NCBI RefSeq assembly: GCF_001667275.1
Contig: NZ_LZHV01000048.1
Span: forward strand, 1-64,000
Direction: 5' to 3'
Length of the DNA stretch: 64,000 bases
Origin: Mycobacterium sp. ACS4054
GTDB taxonomy: Bacteria; Actinomycetota; Actinomycetes; Mycobacteriales; Mycobacteriaceae
The notes below the pieces were generated by a model. That model was not told the origin of the DNA. It saw only the letters and a program-made list of their open reading frames with translations, and searched no databases. A program made the position numbers and the translations under genes. This document shows positions 41,007 through 53,167 of the stretch, one piece after another. How positions within the stretch are numbered: position 1 is the first letter of the stretch; every line of letters starts with the position of its first letter.

Positions 41007-41267
41007 TGTTTCGTCCCCTCAAGATCCTGTCTAACGTTCCCGAAAGTGTAGAACGCAGTGGTAGCCGTCGTGCAACTGCCGTCCATCCTGTCACACCAGG
41101 CGCGACCGTTGCTGTTTAGGCCAATAAATAAGAACCAATTGCAAACGCTGAGAGCAATAAAATCCGAATCCTTAGAATTTTTAAATCGCGGGCATCAAAC
41201 CGAGGCTGAAACGTATCCGAACCGTCTCCGGCCCGGAAGGCGCCCTCGGCGAGGGGGCGGAACCGGG
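41007..41267 (-). promoter_or_regulatory. wag31 upstream region, AT-rich
   Basis: This 261-nt region without a gene contains one of the most AT-rich runs of the window (about 41112-41190, with AATAAATAAGAACC and TTAGAATTTTTAAAT). It separates wag31 from the yggT gene and probably holds the wag31 promoter. No specific operator is recognised. Confidence 0.5.
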
Positions 41268-41558
41268 CTAGGCCGCGGCGCCGAACGCCAGTTGCATGCC
41301 AATGAACGCGACCAGCAGCAGCACCATGATGGACAGGTCGAACCGGACCGCCCCGATGGTGAGTTGTGGGATCAGCCGGCGCAGCAGCTTCACCGGCGGA
41401 TCGGTGATGGACATGATGATCTCGAGGATCACCACCGTGACGCCGGTGGGATGCCAGTCCCGGCTGAACGAGCGGATGAACTCGACGACGACCCGAGCGA
41501 TGAGCAGCAGCCAGAAGATGAACAGCGCAAACCCAAGGATCTGAAAGAACAGCACCAA
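41268..41558 (-). CDS. YggT family membrane protein (Rv2146c-like)
   Basis: The 96-residue protein has two transmembrane helices (about 2-25 and 71-92) with the conserved central segment SITDPPVKLLRRLIP between them, typical of the YggT family found beside dcw genes. Its role may relate to osmotic or division-site functions; this is not proven. It lies between sepF and wag31 as in M. tuberculosis. Confidence 0.9.
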   Translation of the reverse strand: MVLFFQILGFALFIFWLLLIARVVVEFIRSFSRDWHPTGVTVVILEIIMSITDPPVKLLRRLIPQLTIGAVRFDLSIMVLLLVAFIGMQLAFGAAA

Positions 41559-41703
41559 CTGAAGAGCCCCGACCTTACCGATGAGATGTCAAGCGCCGCG
41601 GGCTTGCGCGGCGCCTGCCAGCGTACCGACTCCGGGCGTCCGGCCACATCTTAACCGGCCCAGCCGCAGCAAGCGGCGACCGACGGCCGCCGACGAGCCG
41701 CGG

Positions 41704-42345
41704 TTATTGGTAAGCGTAGAAGCCGGTTTCGGCGATCCGCCGACGCTCTTCGGGCGACACGTCGACGTCGGCAGGCGACAGCAGGAACACCTTGGTCGCC
41801 ACCTTGTCGAAGGAGCCGCGCAGCGCGAAGGCCAGGCCGGCCGCGAAGTCGACGAGACGCTTCGCGTCGGCGTTGTCCATCGACACCAGGTCCATGATGA
41901 CCGGGGTGCCGTCGCGGAACCGCTCGCCGATGGTGCGGGCTTCGCTGTAGTCCTTGGGCCGCAGCGTGGTGATCTTGGAGAGCGGGTGGCCCTCCTCGAA
42001 CATCATCGCCATCCGGCGCGGGTCCATAGCCAGCGCGCCGCGGGTGGAGTTGCGCAGCCAGGACCCGAAACGGGGCCGGCCCATCTCGGGCCGCTCGAAC
42101 TCACGGGGATGGACGGCGCCGTAGCGCGGCTCGTCGCCGTAGCCGCCGCGGTAGCCGGCCGGCGGCGGGTAGTCGCCGGGCTCGCGCGGGTCGTCGTAGT
42201 CGCGCCCCTCGTAGCGGCCGTACCCGTCGTCGAAACGCGGCCGCGGAAAACCGCGGGACGGAGCGTGGTCGTCGTAATACTCGTCGTCGTAGTCGTCCAT
42301 CGGGGCCATCCCGAAATAGGCCTTGACTTTGTGCAGTGTGCTCAT
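41704..42345 (-). CDS. sepF: Cell division protein SepF
   Basis: SepF anchors FtsZ to the membrane and is essential in mycobacteria. The 213-residue product begins [15 protein letters not shown], an amphipathic membrane-binding helix, followed by a long Asp/Tyr/Arg/Gly-rich linker (about 17-105). The SepF core is [13 protein letters not shown]...[29 protein letters not shown]...[11 protein letters not shown]. The frame is open further upstream and the M. tuberculosis protein is annotated with an extra N-terminal part, but MSTLHK is the accepted start. Confidence 0.95.
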   Translation of the reverse strand: MSTLHKVKAYFGMAPMDDYDDEYYDDHAPSRGFPRPRFDDGYGRYEGRDYDDPREPGDYPPPAGYRGGYGDEPRYGAVHPREFERPEMGRPRFGSWLRNSTRGALAMDPRRMAMMFEEGHPLSKITTLRPKDYSEARTIGERFRDGTPVIMDLVSMDNADAKRLVDFAAGLAFALRGSFDKVATKVFLLSPADVDVSPEERRRIAETGFYAYQ

Positions 42346-42416
42346 TGCGTTGACCCCTTCTAGCCCTTCTAGCCCCTGTTGCTTGGTGTCAGTGATGAAG
42401 ATGTGACTACAGTGAC

Positions 42417-43205
42417 TTAATACGGTGACGGTAGCGGCCGCGGACCCAATAGCGCGGTACCGACACGCACACACGTGGAACCGTGTTTGACGGCAATTTC
42501 GAAATCGTCGGACATGCCGGCGGACAGGCCGACGGCGTTCGGATGGGATTCCAGGACGCGCAGGTGCTCGGTTCGCAGGCGCTCGAAGGCGACGTCGGGA
42601 TCCGAGCCCAGCGGCGGGATGGCCATCAGCCCGGCCAGTTCCAGGCATTTTGACTCCTCGGCCTGCGCGCACAACCGGTCGACGGCCCCCGGGGCCGAGA
42701 TGTCGACGCCGCCCCGCGCCTCGTCGCCGTCGAGGCTGATCTGAACGTAGATCCGCATCGGATCGGCGCGCCGGCCCTCCGCCAGGGCCGCCGACACGCC
42801 GCGGTCGAGCGCGCTGACCAAGTGGGCGCTGTCGACCGAGTGCGCGGTGTGCGCCCAGCGGGCGACCGAGCGGGCCTTGTTCCGCTGAATGTGGCCGACC
42901 ATGTGCCACCGCACGCCCGGAGTGTCCGAGCGCGACGGGGCCGCCAACATTTTGGTGACTTCGCTCACTTTCGCCGACGCTTCCTGGTCCCGCGATTCGC
43001 CAACGGCCCGGCAACCCAATCGGGACAAAGTCACCACATCGGTTGCTGGAAAGAATTTGGTTATCGGCAGAAGTTCGATTTCGCCGACATTGCGCCCCGC
43101 GGCTTCCGCGGCGGCCGCAAGGCGCGAGCGCACGGCCGCTAATGCGTGGGTCAATTCCGTTTCGCGGTCGCTTCCACTGTCTGGGGTCGGCCTTCCTACC
43201 GTCAT
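42417..43205 (-). CDS. YggS/PLPBP pyridoxal phosphate homeostasis protein (Rv2148c-like)
   Basis: The 262-residue alanine-racemase-fold protein binds pyridoxal phosphate through the lysine in [11 protein letters not shown] (about residue 51). The [12 protein letters not shown] and HSVDS segments and the phosphate-binding [22 protein letters not shown] segment are conserved. YggS/PLPBP proteins keep PLP levels balanced rather than catalysing a known reaction. It is 5 nt downstream of yfiH in the dcw transcript. Confidence 0.92.
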   Translation of the reverse strand: MTVGRPTPDSGSDRETELTHALAAVRSRLAAAAEAAGRNVGEIELLPITKFFPATDVVTLSRLGCRAVGESRDQEASAKVSEVTKMLAAPSRSDTPGVRWHMVGHIQRNKARSVARWAHTAHSVDSAHLVSALDRGVSAALAEGRRADPMRIYVQISLDGDEARGGVDISAPGAVDRLCAQAEESKCLELAGLMAIPPLGSDPDVAFERLRTEHLRVLESHPNAVGLSAGMSDDFEIAVKHGSTCVRVGTALLGPRPLPSPY

Positions 43206-43210
43206 CGCGG

Positions 43211-43918
43211 TCACTCCATCCAGACCAGCGAGGCCAGCCGTCCGGTCGGCGCGTCCCGGCGATGGCTGAACAAGGCCGGGTCGTCCACCGTGCACCGGGG
43301 ATCGGAGTCGATCGCCGTGACTCCCAATTGCTCTAGCTGACAAGCGATTCCGGCCCGCAGGTCGAGTCCGGGAGTGCCGGCCGCGGTGGTGGTGCGGCTG
43401 CCGGGCAACGCGGCCTCGACCTCGTCGGCCATGGCCGCGGGCACCTCGTAGTTCCGCCCGCTGACCGCCGGGCCCAGCAGGGCCGAGATGTCCTCGGCGT
43501 GCGCGCCCAGCGCCAGCATCGCCTCCACGGTGCGGGGCACCACCCCGAGCTGGGCGCCGACGCGGCCCGCGTGCACCGCCGCGGCCACACCGGCGCGCGC
43601 GTCGCCCAGCAGCACCGGCACGCAGTCGGCGGTCACCACCGCCAGCGCCAATCGCGCGGTCGTGGTGACCAACGCGTCGGTGTTGTCGACCGCGCCGGGC
43701 CGCGGCGCGTCGACCACCTCCACCCGGTCGCCGTGCACCTGGTTCATCCACACCACACGCTCGGGCTTGAGGCCGATGGCCGCGGCGAGCCGCTTTCGGT
43801 TGGCGGACACCGCCGCCGGATCGTCGCCGACGTGGTCACCCAGGTTGAAGGTGTCGAACGGCGGGCCGGAGACACCGCCGGCGCGGGTGGTGGTTACCCG
43901 CCGGATGCGCACGCTCAC
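43211..43918 (-). CDS. YfiH/LACC1 family protein (Rv2149c-like)
   Basis: The 235-residue protein (from GTG 43918) has the multicopper-polyphenol-oxidase-like YfiH fold. The metal-binding histidine and cysteine are visible in [18 protein letters not shown] and [10 protein letters not shown]. coli YfiH/PgeF edits misincorporated serine in peptidoglycan; homologues have been reported as purine nucleosidases and as laccase-like. It follows ftsZ with about a 100-nt gap and precedes yggS. ATG 43963 is a longer alternative. Confidence 0.9.
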   Translation of the reverse strand: MSVRIRRVTTTRAGGVSGPPFDTFNLGDHVGDDPAAVSANRKRLAAAIGLKPERVVWMNQVHGDRVEVVDAPRPGAVDNTDALVTTTARLALAVVTADCVPVLLGDARAGVAAAVHAGRVGAQLGVVPRTVEAMLALGAHAEDISALLGPAVSGRNYEVPAAMADEVEAALPGSRTTTAAGTPGLDLRAGIACQLEQLGVTAIDSDPRCTVDDPALFSHRRDAPTGRLASLVWME

Positions 43919-44020
43919 CCCCTCAGTATCCGGAGCGCACCGCCTGCCGACGGGCACCGCCATCCGGTCCCCTACGTTTCTTGGCCGCTTCGTCGCGCAG
44001 TGGCAAGCAAATCGAGACCC

Positions 44021-45175
44021 TCAGCGGCGCATGAACGGCGGCACATCGACGTCGTCGTCGTCCCCGCCGATATTCAGCGTGGCGCCGTTGGTGTGCACCG
44101 GCACGCTGACCGCGTCCACGGGCTCGAAGAGCGTCGAGGTGAGCTTGCCGGCCTTCGCCGACTCGATCCGGTGCGCGCCGGCCTTCTCGCCTGCGGCGCC
44201 GCCGATGACCGGCTTGCGGCCCGGTCCGGTGGCGTCGAAACCCGCGGCGATGACGGTGACGCGCACCTCGTCGCCCAGCGAGTCGTCGATGACGGTGCCG
44301 AAGATGATGTTCGCGTCCTGGTGGGCGGCGTCCTGCACCAGCGAGGCGGCCTCGTTGATCTCGAACAGGCCCAGGTCGCTGCCGCCGGCGATCGACATCA
44401 GCACGCCCTGGGCGCCCTCCATCGACGCCTCCAGCAGCGGCGAGTTGATCGCGATCTCGGCGGCCTTGAGCGAGCGGCCCTCGCCGCGGGCCGAACCGAT
44501 GCCCATCAACGCCGTGCCGGCGCCCGACATGATGCCCTTGACGTCGGCGAAGTCGACGTTGATCAGGCCCGGGGTGGTGATCAGGTCGGTGATGCCCTGC
44601 ACGCCGTTGAGCAGCACCTCGTCGGCGCTGCGGAACGCGTCCATCAGCGATACGGCCGCGTCGCCCATCTGCAGCAGCCGGTCGTTGGGGATGACGATCA
44701 GGGTGTCGCAGCTCTCCCGCAGCGCGGCGATGCCGCTTTCGGCCTGGTTACCGCGCCGTTTGCCCTCGAAGGAGAACGGCCGGGTGACCACGCCGACGGT
44801 CAGCGCGCCCAGCTTGCGGGCGATGCTGGCCACGACAGGCGCGCCGCCGGTGCCGGTGCCGCCGCCTTCGCCGGCGGTGACGAACACCATGTCGGCGCCG
44901 CGCAGCAGCTCCTCGATCTCGTCCTTGGCGTCCTCGGCGGCCCGGCGGCCCACCTCCGGGTCGGCTCCGGCGCCGAGCCCGCGGGTGGAGTCGCGGCCCA
45001 CGTCGAGCTTGACGTCGGCGTCGCTCATCAACAGCGCCTGCGCGTCGGTGTTGATCGCGATGAACTCCACGCCCTTGAGGCCCTGCTCGATCATCCGGTT
45101 CACGGCGTTGACGCCGCCGCCACCGATACCCACGACCTTGATGACGGCCAGGTAGTTATGCGGGGGGGTCATCAT
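44021..45175 (-). CDS. ftsZ: Cell division GTPase FtsZ
   Basis: FtsZ polymerises at midcell to form the division ring. The 384-residue protein starts [21 protein letters not shown]. It has the tubulin signature [10 protein letters not shown] and the T7 synergy-loop residues [12 protein letters not shown]. The C-terminal conserved tail is [13 protein letters not shown], the site for SepF, FtsW and other partners. The FtsZ C-terminal linker is short. It has its own upstream region of 224 nt. Confidence 0.98.
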   Translation of the reverse strand: MMTPPHNYLAVIKVVGIGGGGVNAVNRMIEQGLKGVEFIAINTDAQALLMSDADVKLDVGRDSTRGLGAGADPEVGRRAAEDAKDEIEELLRGADMVFVTAGEGGGTGTGGAPVVASIARKLGALTVGVVTRPFSFEGKRRGNQAESGIAALRESCDTLIVIPNDRLLQMGDAAVSLMDAFRSADEVLLNGVQGITDLITTPGLINVDFADVKGIMSGAGTALMGIGSARGEGRSLKAAEIAINSPLLEASMEGAQGVLMSIAGGSDLGLFEINEAASLVQDAAHQDANIIFGTVIDDSLGDEVRVTVIAAGFDATGPGRKPVIGGAAGEKAGAHRIESAKAGKLTSTLFEPVDAVSVPVHTNGATLNIGGDDDDVDVPPFMRR

Positions 45176-45399
45176 TCGTTTTCCTCCCTGGTGGGCTCAG
45201 TTCTTCGCGACGGGATTGCTCGGAGAACGTTCGCGGTCCGCCCTGGCAAACCCTCAACCTCAACCATAGAGTTAGAGTTATGTCAAGTAGTTCCGCGCAA
45301 CGAGAACGGTATGGGCATGGCGCGCCCTAACCACGCAGGCGCGCCGACGCGCGGCTCGCAAATTTTTCTGTTGCCACCGTCACAATCCGGCGGTCGCCC
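45176..45399 (-). promoter_or_regulatory. ftsZ upstream promoter region
   Basis: This 224-nt gap separates ftsQ from ftsZ. On the minus strand a perfect TTGACA hexamer (45286-45281) is followed by an AT-rich run with TATGGT (45268-45263). The spacing is shorter than 17 nt, so overlapping promoters are possible. The rest of the gap contains nothing I can name. ftsZ therefore probably has its own transcription start besides read-through from ftsQ. Confidence 0.5.
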
Positions 45400-46347
45400 C
45401 TACTTCACCGTGGGCAGGTCGGGGCTGGAGACGTCGTAGGTGCGGCCGGGCTGGGTCAGCAGGGCGGCCAGCTTCTCGGCCTTCTCGTCGGTGCGGTCGG
45501 TCGTTCCCCAGATGATCACGCGGCCGTCGCCCAGGGTCAGCGTGATCGAGGCCACCGAGGGGGCCGCGATCCGGCCCACCTGACCCGCGACCTCGGGTCG
45601 CAGCGCGGTCAGCACCTGCAGGGCGGCCTTGGTGGCCGGGTCGGTGGGGCCCGGATCGGCGACGTCGAGGTAGGGCAGCGCCGGGGGCGGCGGCCCGGTC
45701 GCGAAGTCGACGCCGTCGCGGTCGAACAGGTGCGGGCCGTCGGGAAAGTCCTTGACCGCCACCGGAACTCGCTCGACGATCGTGATGCGCAGGGCCGACG
45801 GATACTGGCGCTGCACGCGGGCGCTGGCCACCCGCCGGATCGCGGCCACCCGGTCGGCGACCTGGCTGGTGTTGATCTGCAGCAGCGGTGTGCCGGGCCG
45901 CACCCGCGCGGCGTCGAGCACCTCTTCCCTGGTCACCACGCCGGTGCCGATGACCACGATGTTGCGGGCCGACATCGCCGGCGTGAAATAGAGAATCAGC
46001 GCGAGCCCGATCCCGAGGACGACCAGGAGCACCGTCACCAGCAGCATCTTCAAGCCGCGCACCACGCCCCGCGCGACGGGCTTGGGCTCGTCGGCCACGC
46101 GGCCGCTGACCCGGCGTTTGGCCTCGCGGCGGGCCTCTTCGATGGCGGTGGCGCGCGCCTGGGCGGCCCGGCGTTCGGCGCGTTCGCGGCGGGCCCGCCG
46201 GCGCGGCCCCTCGAATTCGTCCGGTTCGGGCGTGATCTCGCCGTCGGGCCCCCCGACGAATAGCGGCTCGGTGGCGGCCTCCCCGGCCTCGGGTGGCCCG
46301 CCGACCTCGCCCAGATCGCTCGGCGTCGCGTCGTTCGGCTGGGTCAC
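45400..46347 (-). CDS. ftsQ: Cell division protein FtsQ
   Basis: The 315-residue bitopic division protein has an acidic then basic cytoplasmic N-terminus (about 1-98, with [12 protein letters not shown]), one transmembrane helix (about 100-121), a POTRA domain (about 122-195) and a beta domain. FtsQ recruits later divisome proteins. The start overlaps the murC stop by 4 nt. Confidence 0.95.
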   Translation of the reverse strand: MTQPNDATPSDLGEVGGPPEAGEAATEPLFVGGPDGEITPEPDEFEGPRRRARRERAERRAAQARATAIEEARREAKRRVSGRVADEPKPVARGVVRGLKMLLVTVLLVVLGIGLALILYFTPAMSARNIVVIGTGVVTREEVLDAARVRPGTPLLQINTSQVADRVAAIRRVASARVQRQYPSALRITIVERVPVAVKDFPDGPHLFDRDGVDFATGPPPPALPYLDVADPGPTDPATKAALQVLTALRPEVAGQVGRIAAPSVASITLTLGDGRVIIWGTTDRTDEKAEKLAALLTQPGRTYDVSSPDLPTVK

Positions 46348-47816
46348 CGCGGCGCCACCCGGCGGCCGGGCGCGCTGCGGTTGTCGCGGATCCGCAGTTC
46401 GGTCACGATCTCCGGGCCCAGCAGGGTCACGTCGCCCGCGCCCATCGTGACGATGACGTCCCCGGGCCCGGCCGCGGCCGCCACCTGCTCGGGGACCGCG
46501 GAGAAGTTGGGCAGGTAGCGCACCGGCACGCTGACGTGCTCGGCGACGCTGGCGCCGCTGACGCCGGCGAGCGGTTGCTCACGCGCGCCGTAGACGTCGA
46601 GGACGAACACCTCGTCGGCGGCATCGAGCGCGCGGCCGAACTCTGCCGCGAATTCCTTTGTGCGCGAATACAAGTGAGGCTGAAACACCACCAAGCTGCG
46701 ACCGCCGCCGCTCTGCTCGAGGACCGTGCGCACCGCGGCCAGCGTGGCGCTGATCTCGGTGGGATGGTGAGCGTAGTCGTCGTAGACGCGCACCGACCCG
46801 GCGTTGCCCACCAGCTCGAACCGCCGGCGCACGCCCTCGAAGCCGGCCAGCCCGTCGAGCACGGCGTCGGGCGGGGCGCCGATCTCGAGCGCGGCCAGCA
46901 GCGCGCCCAGCGCGTTGAGCGCCATGTGCCGCCCGGGCACCGACAGCCGCATCACGCGCGGGTGCTGTTCACCCGCCAGCCGGATGTGTGCGACGGCCTC
47001 GGTGCCCTGCTGCTCCCAGGACAACAGGGTGGCGGCGTTCTCGGTATCTGGCGCGGATCCGTAGCGCAGCACCCGAATCCCCAGGGCGGCGGTGCGTTCG
47101 GCCAGCGCGGCCGCGCCCGGGTCGTCGACGCACACCACCAGCGCTCCCCCCGGGGCGAGGCGCTCCATGAAGGCGTCGAACACCCCGACGTAGGCGTCGG
47201 CGCTGCCGTAGAAGTCCAGATGGTCGGTCTCGATGTTGGTGACGACCGCGACGTTGGGCGTGTACTCCAGCAGCGAGCCGTCGCTCTCGTCGGCCTCGGC
47301 GACGAAGCAATCGCCGCTGCCGTGGTGCGCGTTGGTTCCGGCCTCCCCCATCTCGCCGCCGACCGCGAACGACGGGTCGCGCCCGCCGTGCTGCAGCGCC
47401 ACGATCAACATCGACGTCGTCGTCGTCTTGCCGTGGGTGCCGGTGACCATCAGCGTCGTGCGCCCGTCCATCAGCCTGGCCAGCACGGCCGGACGCAGGA
47501 TCACCGGGATGCCGCGCCGCCGGGCCTCGACGAGCTCGGGGTTGGTCTTCGGGATGGCCGCATGGGTGGTGATGACCGCGGTCGGGCCGCCCGGCAACAG
47601 GTCGAGCGATGACGCGTCGTGGCCGATGCGGATCGACGCGCCGCGGGCGCGCAACGCGTGCACGCCGCGCGACTCCTTGGCGTCCGAGCCCGATACCAGC
47701 GCCCCGCGGTCGAGCAGGATGCGCGCGATGCCGGACATGCCGGCTCCCCCGATGCCCACCATGTGCACCCTTGCCAACTCGGGGGGCAGCTCGGGTGGCA
47801 GCTGCTCGACGTTCAC
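46344..47816 (-). CDS. murC: UDP-N-acetylmuramate--L-alanine ligase
   Basis: MurC adds L-Ala to UDP-MurNAc. The 490-residue protein starts at a GTG that overlaps the murG stop by 4 nt. The Rossmann UDP-binding motif [13 protein letters not shown], the P-loop [12 protein letters not shown], and the Mur ligase landmarks [10 protein letters not shown] and [10 protein letters not shown] are visible. ADP-forming Mur ligase domain order is normal. Part of the mraZ-wag31 cell-wall cluster. Confidence 0.96.
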   Translation of the reverse strand: MNVEQLPPELPPELARVHMVGIGGAGMSGIARILLDRGALVSGSDAKESRGVHALRARGASIRIGHDASSLDLLPGGPTAVITTHAAIPKTNPELVEARRRGIPVILRPAVLARLMDGRTTLMVTGTHGKTTTTSMLIVALQHGGRDPSFAVGGEMGEAGTNAHHGSGDCFVAEADESDGSLLEYTPNVAVVTNIETDHLDFYGSADAYVGVFDAFMERLAPGGALVVCVDDPGAAALAERTAALGIRVLRYGSAPDTENAATLLSWEQQGTEAVAHIRLAGEQHPRVMRLSVPGRHMALNALGALLAALEIGAPPDAVLDGLAGFEGVRRRFELVGNAGSVRVYDDYAHHPTEISATLAAVRTVLEQSGGGRSLVVFQPHLYSRTKEFAAEFGRALDAADEVFVLDVYGAREQPLAGVSGASVAEHVSVPVRYLPNFSAVPEQVAAAAGPGDVIVTMGAGDVTLLGPEIVTELRIRDNRSAPGRRVAPR

Positions 47817-49021
47817 CGTCGCCCTCCCGCCGCTGCCTTCCTGGCGATGTCCAGCGCCGCCTGTGCCACCTGGCGCGCCGCGTCGGGGTGCCCCACCGGC
47901 GCGGCGGCCGCCGTCATCGCCGCCAACCGGGGCGGGTCGTTGAGCAGGCCGGCCACCTCGCGGGCGACCAGCTCCGGCGTCAGGGCGGCGTCGGCCACCA
48001 CCATGCCGCCGCCGGCGTTGACCACCGGCAGCGCGTTGAGCCGCTGCTCGCCGTTGCCGATCGGCAGCGGCACGTAGATGGCCGGCAAGCCGACCGCCGA
48101 AACTTCGGCGACGGTCATGGCACCGGACCGGCAGATCGCCAGGTCGGCGGCGGCGTAGGCCAGGTCCATCCGGTCGAGGTAGGGCACCGCGACGTAGGGC
48201 GGATCGCCGGGCTGGCTCTCCCGCAGGTCCAGCGTGTTCTTCGGGCCGTGCGCGTGCAGCACCGACACGCCCGCGGCGGCGAGGTCGGCGGCGGCCGCGG
48301 ACACCGCCCGGTTCAGCGACACCGCACCCTGCGAGCCGCCGAACACCAGCAACACCTTGGCGTCGTCGGCGAAGCCGAAGTGCCGGCGCGCCTCGGCGCG
48401 CAGCGCCGCGCGGTCCAGCGAGGTGATGGCCGCGCGCACCGGCACCCCGACCACCTCGGCGCGCGGTAATCCGCAGTCGGGCACCGCGGACAGCACCCGG
48501 TCGGCGCGGCGCGCGCCGACCCGGTTGGCCAGCCCGGCGCTGGCGTTGGCCTCGTGGATGAGCACCGGGACGCGGCGGCGACGGCCGAGACCGCGGGCGG
48601 CGAGGTACGCCGGCAGCGCCACGTAGCCACCGAAACCGATGATGACGTCGGCGTCGACCGCGTCGAGCACCGCGCGGGTCTCCCGGACCGCACGCCACAC
48701 CCGCGGGGGCAGCCGCGCCAGGTCGCCGCTCGGCTTGCGCGGCAGCGGCACCGGCGTGATCAGCTCGAGGTGGTAACCGCGCTGGGGGACCAACCGCGTC
48801 TCCAGCCCGCGGTGGGTGCCCAGCGCGGTGATGCGCACCTGCGGGTCGAGCGCGCTGAGCGCGTCGGCCACCGCCATCGCGGGCTCCACGTGGCCGGCGG
48901 TGCCCCCGCCGGCCAGCACCACCGACAGGGGTTTGAGCGGCTTAAAAGCCGACAACGCGGCACCGGCGGGCTGGGGACTTCCCCCCACCCCGCCGGCCGG
49001 CTTGCTAACCGTGTCGTTCAC
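47813..49021 (-). CDS. murG: UDP-GlcNAc--undecaprenyl-pyrophosphoryl-MurNAc-pentapeptide transferase
   Basis: MurG makes lipid II from lipid I at the inner membrane face. This 402-residue GT-B enzyme has the G-loops [16 protein letters not shown] and [13 protein letters not shown], and the UDP-binding [23 protein letters not shown] low-complexity N-terminus (about 1-30) precedes the fold. It overlaps ftsW and murC by 4 nt each. Confidence 0.96.
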   Translation of the reverse strand: MNDTVSKPAGGVGGSPQPAGAALSAFKPLKPLSVVLAGGGTAGHVEPAMAVADALSALDPQVRITALGTHRGLETRLVPQRGYHLELITPVPLPRKPSGDLARLPPRVWRAVRETRAVLDAVDADVIIGFGGYVALPAYLAARGLGRRRRVPVLIHEANASAGLANRVGARRADRVLSAVPDCGLPRAEVVGVPVRAAITSLDRAALRAEARRHFGFADDAKVLLVFGGSQGAVSLNRAVSAAAADLAAAGVSVLHAHGPKNTLDLRESQPGDPPYVAVPYLDRMDLAYAAADLAICRSGAMTVAEVSAVGLPAIYVPLPIGNGEQRLNALPVVNAGGGMVVADAALTPELVAREVAGLLNDPPRLAAMTAAAAPVGHPDAARQVAQAALDIARKAAAGGRR

Positions 49022-50622
49022 CCGTAACGCTGACCTTCCAATGCGCGAGCGCGCCGTGTCTGGCGCTGGCCGGCGTATCGCTGGCCAGATCCATGATGCA
49101 CCGCCCGACGGGCCGGCCGGCCGGCTGTGCGGGCGAAGGCCGGCCGCAGCGGTTCCTCGGCCTTGCGGGCGGGCTTGCGGACGGGCTTGCGCGCGCCGTT
49201 GCGGGACGGGGTGCCCTTGGCCGGTTGCTTGCCGCCCCGCTTGCGATCACGGAACGTCTCCAGCCGGGTCGGCACGTACGGCTGGGGCAGCGGCAGCCGC
49301 AGGAACCGGTTCACCTTGTCGTCGCGGCCGGCGCGCAGGGCCGCCACCGCCTCCGGTTCGTGACGCGCCGCGTTGGCCATGATTCCGATCATGAAAAGCG
49401 TTGCCGCCGTTGAGGTTCCGCCGGCCGAGATGAGCGGCAGTTGGATGCCGGTGACCGGCAGGATGCCGATCACGTAGCCGATGTTGATGAACGCCTGGCC
49501 CAGCACCCACATCGTCGTGGTCGCGGTCAACAGCCGCAGGAAGGGGTCGGCCGAGCGGCGCGCGATGCGCATCCCGGTGTAGGCGAACAACCCGAAGAGC
49601 ACCAGCAGGCCGAACGCGCCGACGAAGCCCAGCTCCTCGCCGATGATCGCGAAGATGAAGTCGTTGTGGGCGTTGGGCAGGTAGTTCCACTTGGCGACGC
49701 CCTGGCCCAGGCCGTCGCCGAAGACGCCGCCGTGCGCCAGGGCGAACTTCGCCTGGCGGGCCTGATAGCCGGTGTCCATGGGGTCGTTCTCGGGGTTCAT
49801 CCAGGACTTCACCCGGTCGGAGCGGTAACCCGCCGACATGGCCAGGACCGCCCCGGCCATGAAGACGGCCACCAGCGAGGTGGCGAAGACGCGCAGCGGC
49901 AGCCCGGCGTACCACAGCAGTGCCAGCAGGATGATGCCCAGCGACACCGTCTGCCCCAGGTCGGGCTGGGCCACGATCAGCGCCAGGGCGATGACCGCCG
50001 CGGGGACCAGCGGAATCAGCATCTCGCGCAGCGAGGCCCGCTCCAGCCGGCGGGCCGCCAGCAGATGCGCGCCCCAGATGGCGAACGCGATTTTCGCCAG
50101 CTCGGAGGGCTGCATCGAGAAGCCGGCGATGACGAACCACTTCCGCGACCCGTTCGCCAGGTTTCCGATGCCGGGAACGAGCACGAGCACCAGCAGGATG
50201 ACGGTGACGACGTACCCGGTGAAGGCGACGCGGCGGATGAACCGCACCGACATGCGCAGGGAGGCATAGCAGGCGATCAGGCCGATCACCGTCCACAGCA
50301 CCTGCTTGCCGAAGATCACCCAGGCCGACCCGTCGGCGTCGTAGGACCGCACGCCCGAGGCCGACAGCACCATGATCAGGCCGAGCGTGGTGAGCAGCCC
50401 GGCCACGGCGATGATCAGGTGAAACGAGGTCATGGGCCGGCTCAGCCAGGCTCCGAACCGGTTGCGTTCCTCGGCCGCCGGCTTGTTCGCCGCCGGCTTC
50501 GCCTCGGAGGTGCCGGCGATCGGGCCGGTGGCCTCGGCGTCGGCCTCCCCCGGTTCGGCGGCCGTGGCCGCCCCCGAAGTGTCCTTGCCCCGGCATCTCA
50601 GCCGGGCAAGCGGGTTACCCAC
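49018..50622 (-). CDS. ftsW: SEDS-family peptidoglycan glycosyltransferase FtsW
   Basis: FtsW polymerises glycan strands at the septum with its partner PBP. The 534-residue protein has about ten transmembrane helices between residues 65 and 430. The extracellular loop [33 protein letters not shown] and the [13 protein letters not shown] motif are conserved. Long charged cytoplasmic tails at both ends (about 1-60 and 430-534) are typical of mycobacteria. It lies 6 nt after murD. Confidence 0.96.
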   Translation of the reverse strand: MGNPLARLRCRGKDTSGAATAAEPGEADAEATGPIAGTSEAKPAANKPAAEERNRFGAWLSRPMTSFHLIIAVAGLLTTLGLIMVLSASGVRSYDADGSAWVIFGKQVLWTVIGLIACYASLRMSVRFIRRVAFTGYVVTVILLVLVLVPGIGNLANGSRKWFVIAGFSMQPSELAKIAFAIWGAHLLAARRLERASLREMLIPLVPAAVIALALIVAQPDLGQTVSLGIILLALLWYAGLPLRVFATSLVAVFMAGAVLAMSAGYRSDRVKSWMNPENDPMDTGYQARQAKFALAHGGVFGDGLGQGVAKWNYLPNAHNDFIFAIIGEELGFVGAFGLLVLFGLFAYTGMRIARRSADPFLRLLTATTTMWVLGQAFINIGYVIGILPVTGIQLPLISAGGTSTAATLFMIGIMANAARHEPEAVAALRAGRDDKVNRFLRLPLPQPYVPTRLETFRDRKRGGKQPAKGTPSRNGARKPVRKPARKAEEPLRPAFARTAGRPARRAVHHGSGQRYAGQRQTRRARALEGQRYG

Positions 50623-50628
50623 GCCCGC

Positions 50629-52116
50629 CTACCGGGTGGCCGCGCGGACGGCGGCGGCGAAGGCGTCGCCGCGGTCGGCGTAGCCGCTGAACTGGTCGAA
50701 CGACGCGCCGGCCGGGGCCAGCAGCACGGTGTCGCCGGGCTGCGCGAGGTCGCGGGCCGCGGCGACCGCGGCCGTCATGACGGAAGTGCCGAGATCCCCG
50801 CCCGAACGTTTCACTTCTGTCACATTTGCACCAACAACCACAGCCGTCGCATTCATATCAGCATCCTCGCCTGTCACAACCTGGACGACGGGGACATCCG
50901 GCGCGTGTCGCGATAACGCCTCTGCAACCTCTTCCCGATCTCGACCGATGAGCACGGCGCCGACCAGGTGAGCGGCCATCCTGGCGACCTCCGCGTCGAT
51001 CGACGCGCCCTTGAGCAAACCGCCGGCCACCCAGACCACGCGCGGGTAGGCCAGCACGGACGCCTGGGCGGCGTGCGGGTTGGTGGCCTTGGAGTCGTCG
51101 ACGTAGGTGATGCCATCGGCGACGGCAACCACCTCCGCCCGATGCCGGCCCACCCGAAAGGACGCGATGGCCTGGGCGATCGCCTCGGCGGGCACGCCGA
51201 CGCTGCGGGCCAGCGCCGCCGCGGCCAGGGCGTCGAGGATGCCCACGGGCCCGGGCACCGGGATCGATTCGACCGGCAGGAGCGCGAGGTCGTCGGCGAA
51301 GGCGCGGTCGATCAGCCGGCCGTCGCGCACGCCCAGTTCGCCCGCCGCCGGTTCGCCGAGCCGGAAGCCGACGCGCACGGGCGCCGCCGCGGTGCCAAGC
51401 AGCGCGGCGGCGCGCTCGTCGTCGAGACCCACCACCGCCACCCGGCCGCCCAGCACCCGCGCCTTCGCGGCGGTGTAGTCGGCCATGGTGGAGTGCCAGT
51501 CCAGGTGGTCTTCGGCGATGTTGAGCACGGCGCCCGCCTCGGGCCGCACCGAGGGCGCCCAGTGCAGCTGGAAGCTCGACAGCTCGACGGCCAGCACGTC
51601 CCCGGGCGCCTCGAGCACATCCAGCACCGGATCACCGATGTTGCCGCACAACAGACTTCGCCTGCCCGCGGCCGTCAGCATCGCGTGCAGCATCGACGTC
51701 GTGGTGGTCTTGCCGTTGGTGCCGGTCACCACCAGCCACGGACGCGGCGGACCATAGCGGCCGGCGGCGTCGAGCCGCCAGGCCAATTCCACGTCGCCCC
51801 AGACCGGCACGCCCGCCGCCGCCGCGGCGACCAGCAGCGGCGTTTCCGGCGAGAAACCCGGGCTGGTGACGAGCAGGGCGTAGTCGGCGACGCGCTCGGT
51901 GGCCGCCGACGTGGTCAGGGTCGTCACGCCGGCCTCGGCGTGGCGCCGCAGCGTGCCCGGGTCGTCGTCGCACAGGGTCGGCACCGCGCGGAATCTCGTC
52001 AGGGCCGCCAGCACCGCCCTGCCGGTGATGCCGCCACCGGCCACCAGCACCGGCGCGCCGGGCGCCAGGGGTTCGAGCCCGGCCACGTCAGGCACCGATC
52101 GCGGCCAGCCACTCAC
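50629..52116 (-). CDS. murD: UDP-N-acetylmuramoylalanine--D-glutamate ligase
   Basis: MurD adds D-Glu to UDP-MurNAc-L-Ala. The 495-residue protein has VAGGGITG at the UDP-binding N-domain, the P-loop [12 protein letters not shown], and [11 protein letters not shown] and [12 protein letters not shown] in the ligase domains. The start [11 protein letters not shown] at 52116 overlaps the murX stop by 29 nt and agrees with related proteins; GTG 52086, just after the murX stop, is an alternative. Confidence 0.95.
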   Translation of the reverse strand: MSGWPRSVPDVAGLEPLAPGAPVLVAGGGITGRAVLAALTRFRAVPTLCDDDPGTLRRHAEAGVTTLTTSAATERVADYALLVTSPGFSPETPLLVAAAAAGVPVWGDVELAWRLDAAGRYGPPRPWLVVTGTNGKTTTTSMLHAMLTAAGRRSLLCGNIGDPVLDVLEAPGDVLAVELSSFQLHWAPSVRPEAGAVLNIAEDHLDWHSTMADYTAAKARVLGGRVAVVGLDDERAAALLGTAAAPVRVGFRLGEPAAGELGVRDGRLIDRAFADDLALLPVESIPVPGPVGILDALAAAALARSVGVPAEAIAQAIASFRVGRHRAEVVAVADGITYVDDSKATNPHAAQASVLAYPRVVWVAGGLLKGASIDAEVARMAAHLVGAVLIGRDREEVAEALSRHAPDVPVVQVVTGEDADMNATAVVVGANVTEVKRSGGDLGTSVMTAAVAAARDLAQPGDTVLLAPAGASFDQFSGYADRGDAFAAAVRAATR

Positions 52117-53167
52117 CGTAGAAAAGGGCGACGCCCAGACCGCAGGTGATGGCCGTCAGCAGCCAGAAGCGGATTATCACCGTCGTCTCGGCCCAGCCCG
52201 CCAATTCGAAATGGTGGTGGAAGGGCGCCATCCGGAACACCCGGCGCCCGGTGGTGCGAAACGCGAGTATTTGCAGCACCACGGACGACACCTCGGCCAC
52301 GAACAGCGAGCCCAGCACGACGGCAAGGATCTCCGTGCGGCTGGTGACCGACAGGCCCGCGATGATGCCGCCCAACGCCAGCGATCCGGTGTCCCCCATG
52401 AAAATCTTTGCGGGAGCGGCGTTCCACCACAGGAAGCCGATGCAGGCGCCCGCGGTCGCGGCCGCGACGAGCGCCAGATCCAGCGGGTCGCGCACGTTGT
52501 AGCAGCCCAGGCCAGGCGCGGTGACGCAGGCGTTGCGGTACTGCCAGAAGGTGATCAGCACGTAGGCGGCGGTCACCATCGCCATGCACCCGGCGGCCAG
52601 CCCGTCCAGGCCGTCGGTGAAGTTGACCGCGTTGGACCAGGCGCTGACGACGACGACGCAGAACAACACGAACAGGCCGGGAGCCAAAGTGACGGTGGCG
52701 ATTTCGCGCACGTACGACAGGTCCGAGCTCGCCGGCGTCAGCCCGCTGCCATTGCGGAACCGCAACGCCAGCACCCCGAACACCACCGCGGCCGCGACCT
52801 GCCCGATGGTCTTGGCCGTCTTGTTCAGCCCGAGGTTGCGCGACCGGCGGATCTTGATCAGGTCATCGAGGAAGCCGACGCCGCCGAGCACGGTCGCCAG
52901 CCCCAGCACCAGCAGACCGGACGCGGAGACGCCCTCCCCGTCGAACGCCAGCCCGACCAGGTGCGTCCCCAGGTATCCGGCCCAGATGCCGGCCAGGATC
53001 GCCACCCCGCCCATCGACGGGGTGCCGCGCTTGGTGTGGTGGCTGGGCGGGCCGTCCTCACGAGTGTGGTGGCCGAAACCCTGCCGGGTGAACAGGCGGA
53101 TCATCGCGGGCGTCAACAGGATTGACACGGCGAGCGCGATCGCGACGGCGACCAGGATCTGTCTCAC
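52088..53167 (-). CDS. murX: Phospho-N-acetylmuramoyl-pentapeptide transferase (MraY)
   Basis: MurX/MraY transfers the MurNAc-pentapeptide to undecaprenyl phosphate to form lipid I. The 359-residue membrane enzyme has about ten helices. Conserved motifs are [43 protein letters not shown] and [12 protein letters not shown]. It overlaps the murF stop by 4 nt. Confidence 0.96.
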   Translation of the reverse strand: MRQILVAVAIALAVSILLTPAMIRLFTRQGFGHHTREDGPPSHHTKRGTPSMGGVAILAGIWAGYLGTHLVGLAFDGEGVSASGLLVLGLATVLGGVGFLDDLIKIRRSRNLGLNKTAKTIGQVAAAVVFGVLALRFRNGSGLTPASSDLSYVREIATVTLAPGLFVLFCVVVVSAWSNAVNFTDGLDGLAAGCMAMVTAAYVLITFWQYRNACVTAPGLGCYNVRDPLDLALVAAATAGACIGFLWWNAAPAKIFMGDTGSLALGGIIAGLSVTSRTEILAVVLGSLFVAEVSSVVLQILAFRTTGRRVFRMAPFHHHFELAGWAETTVIIRFWLLTAITCGLGVALFYGEWLAAIGA

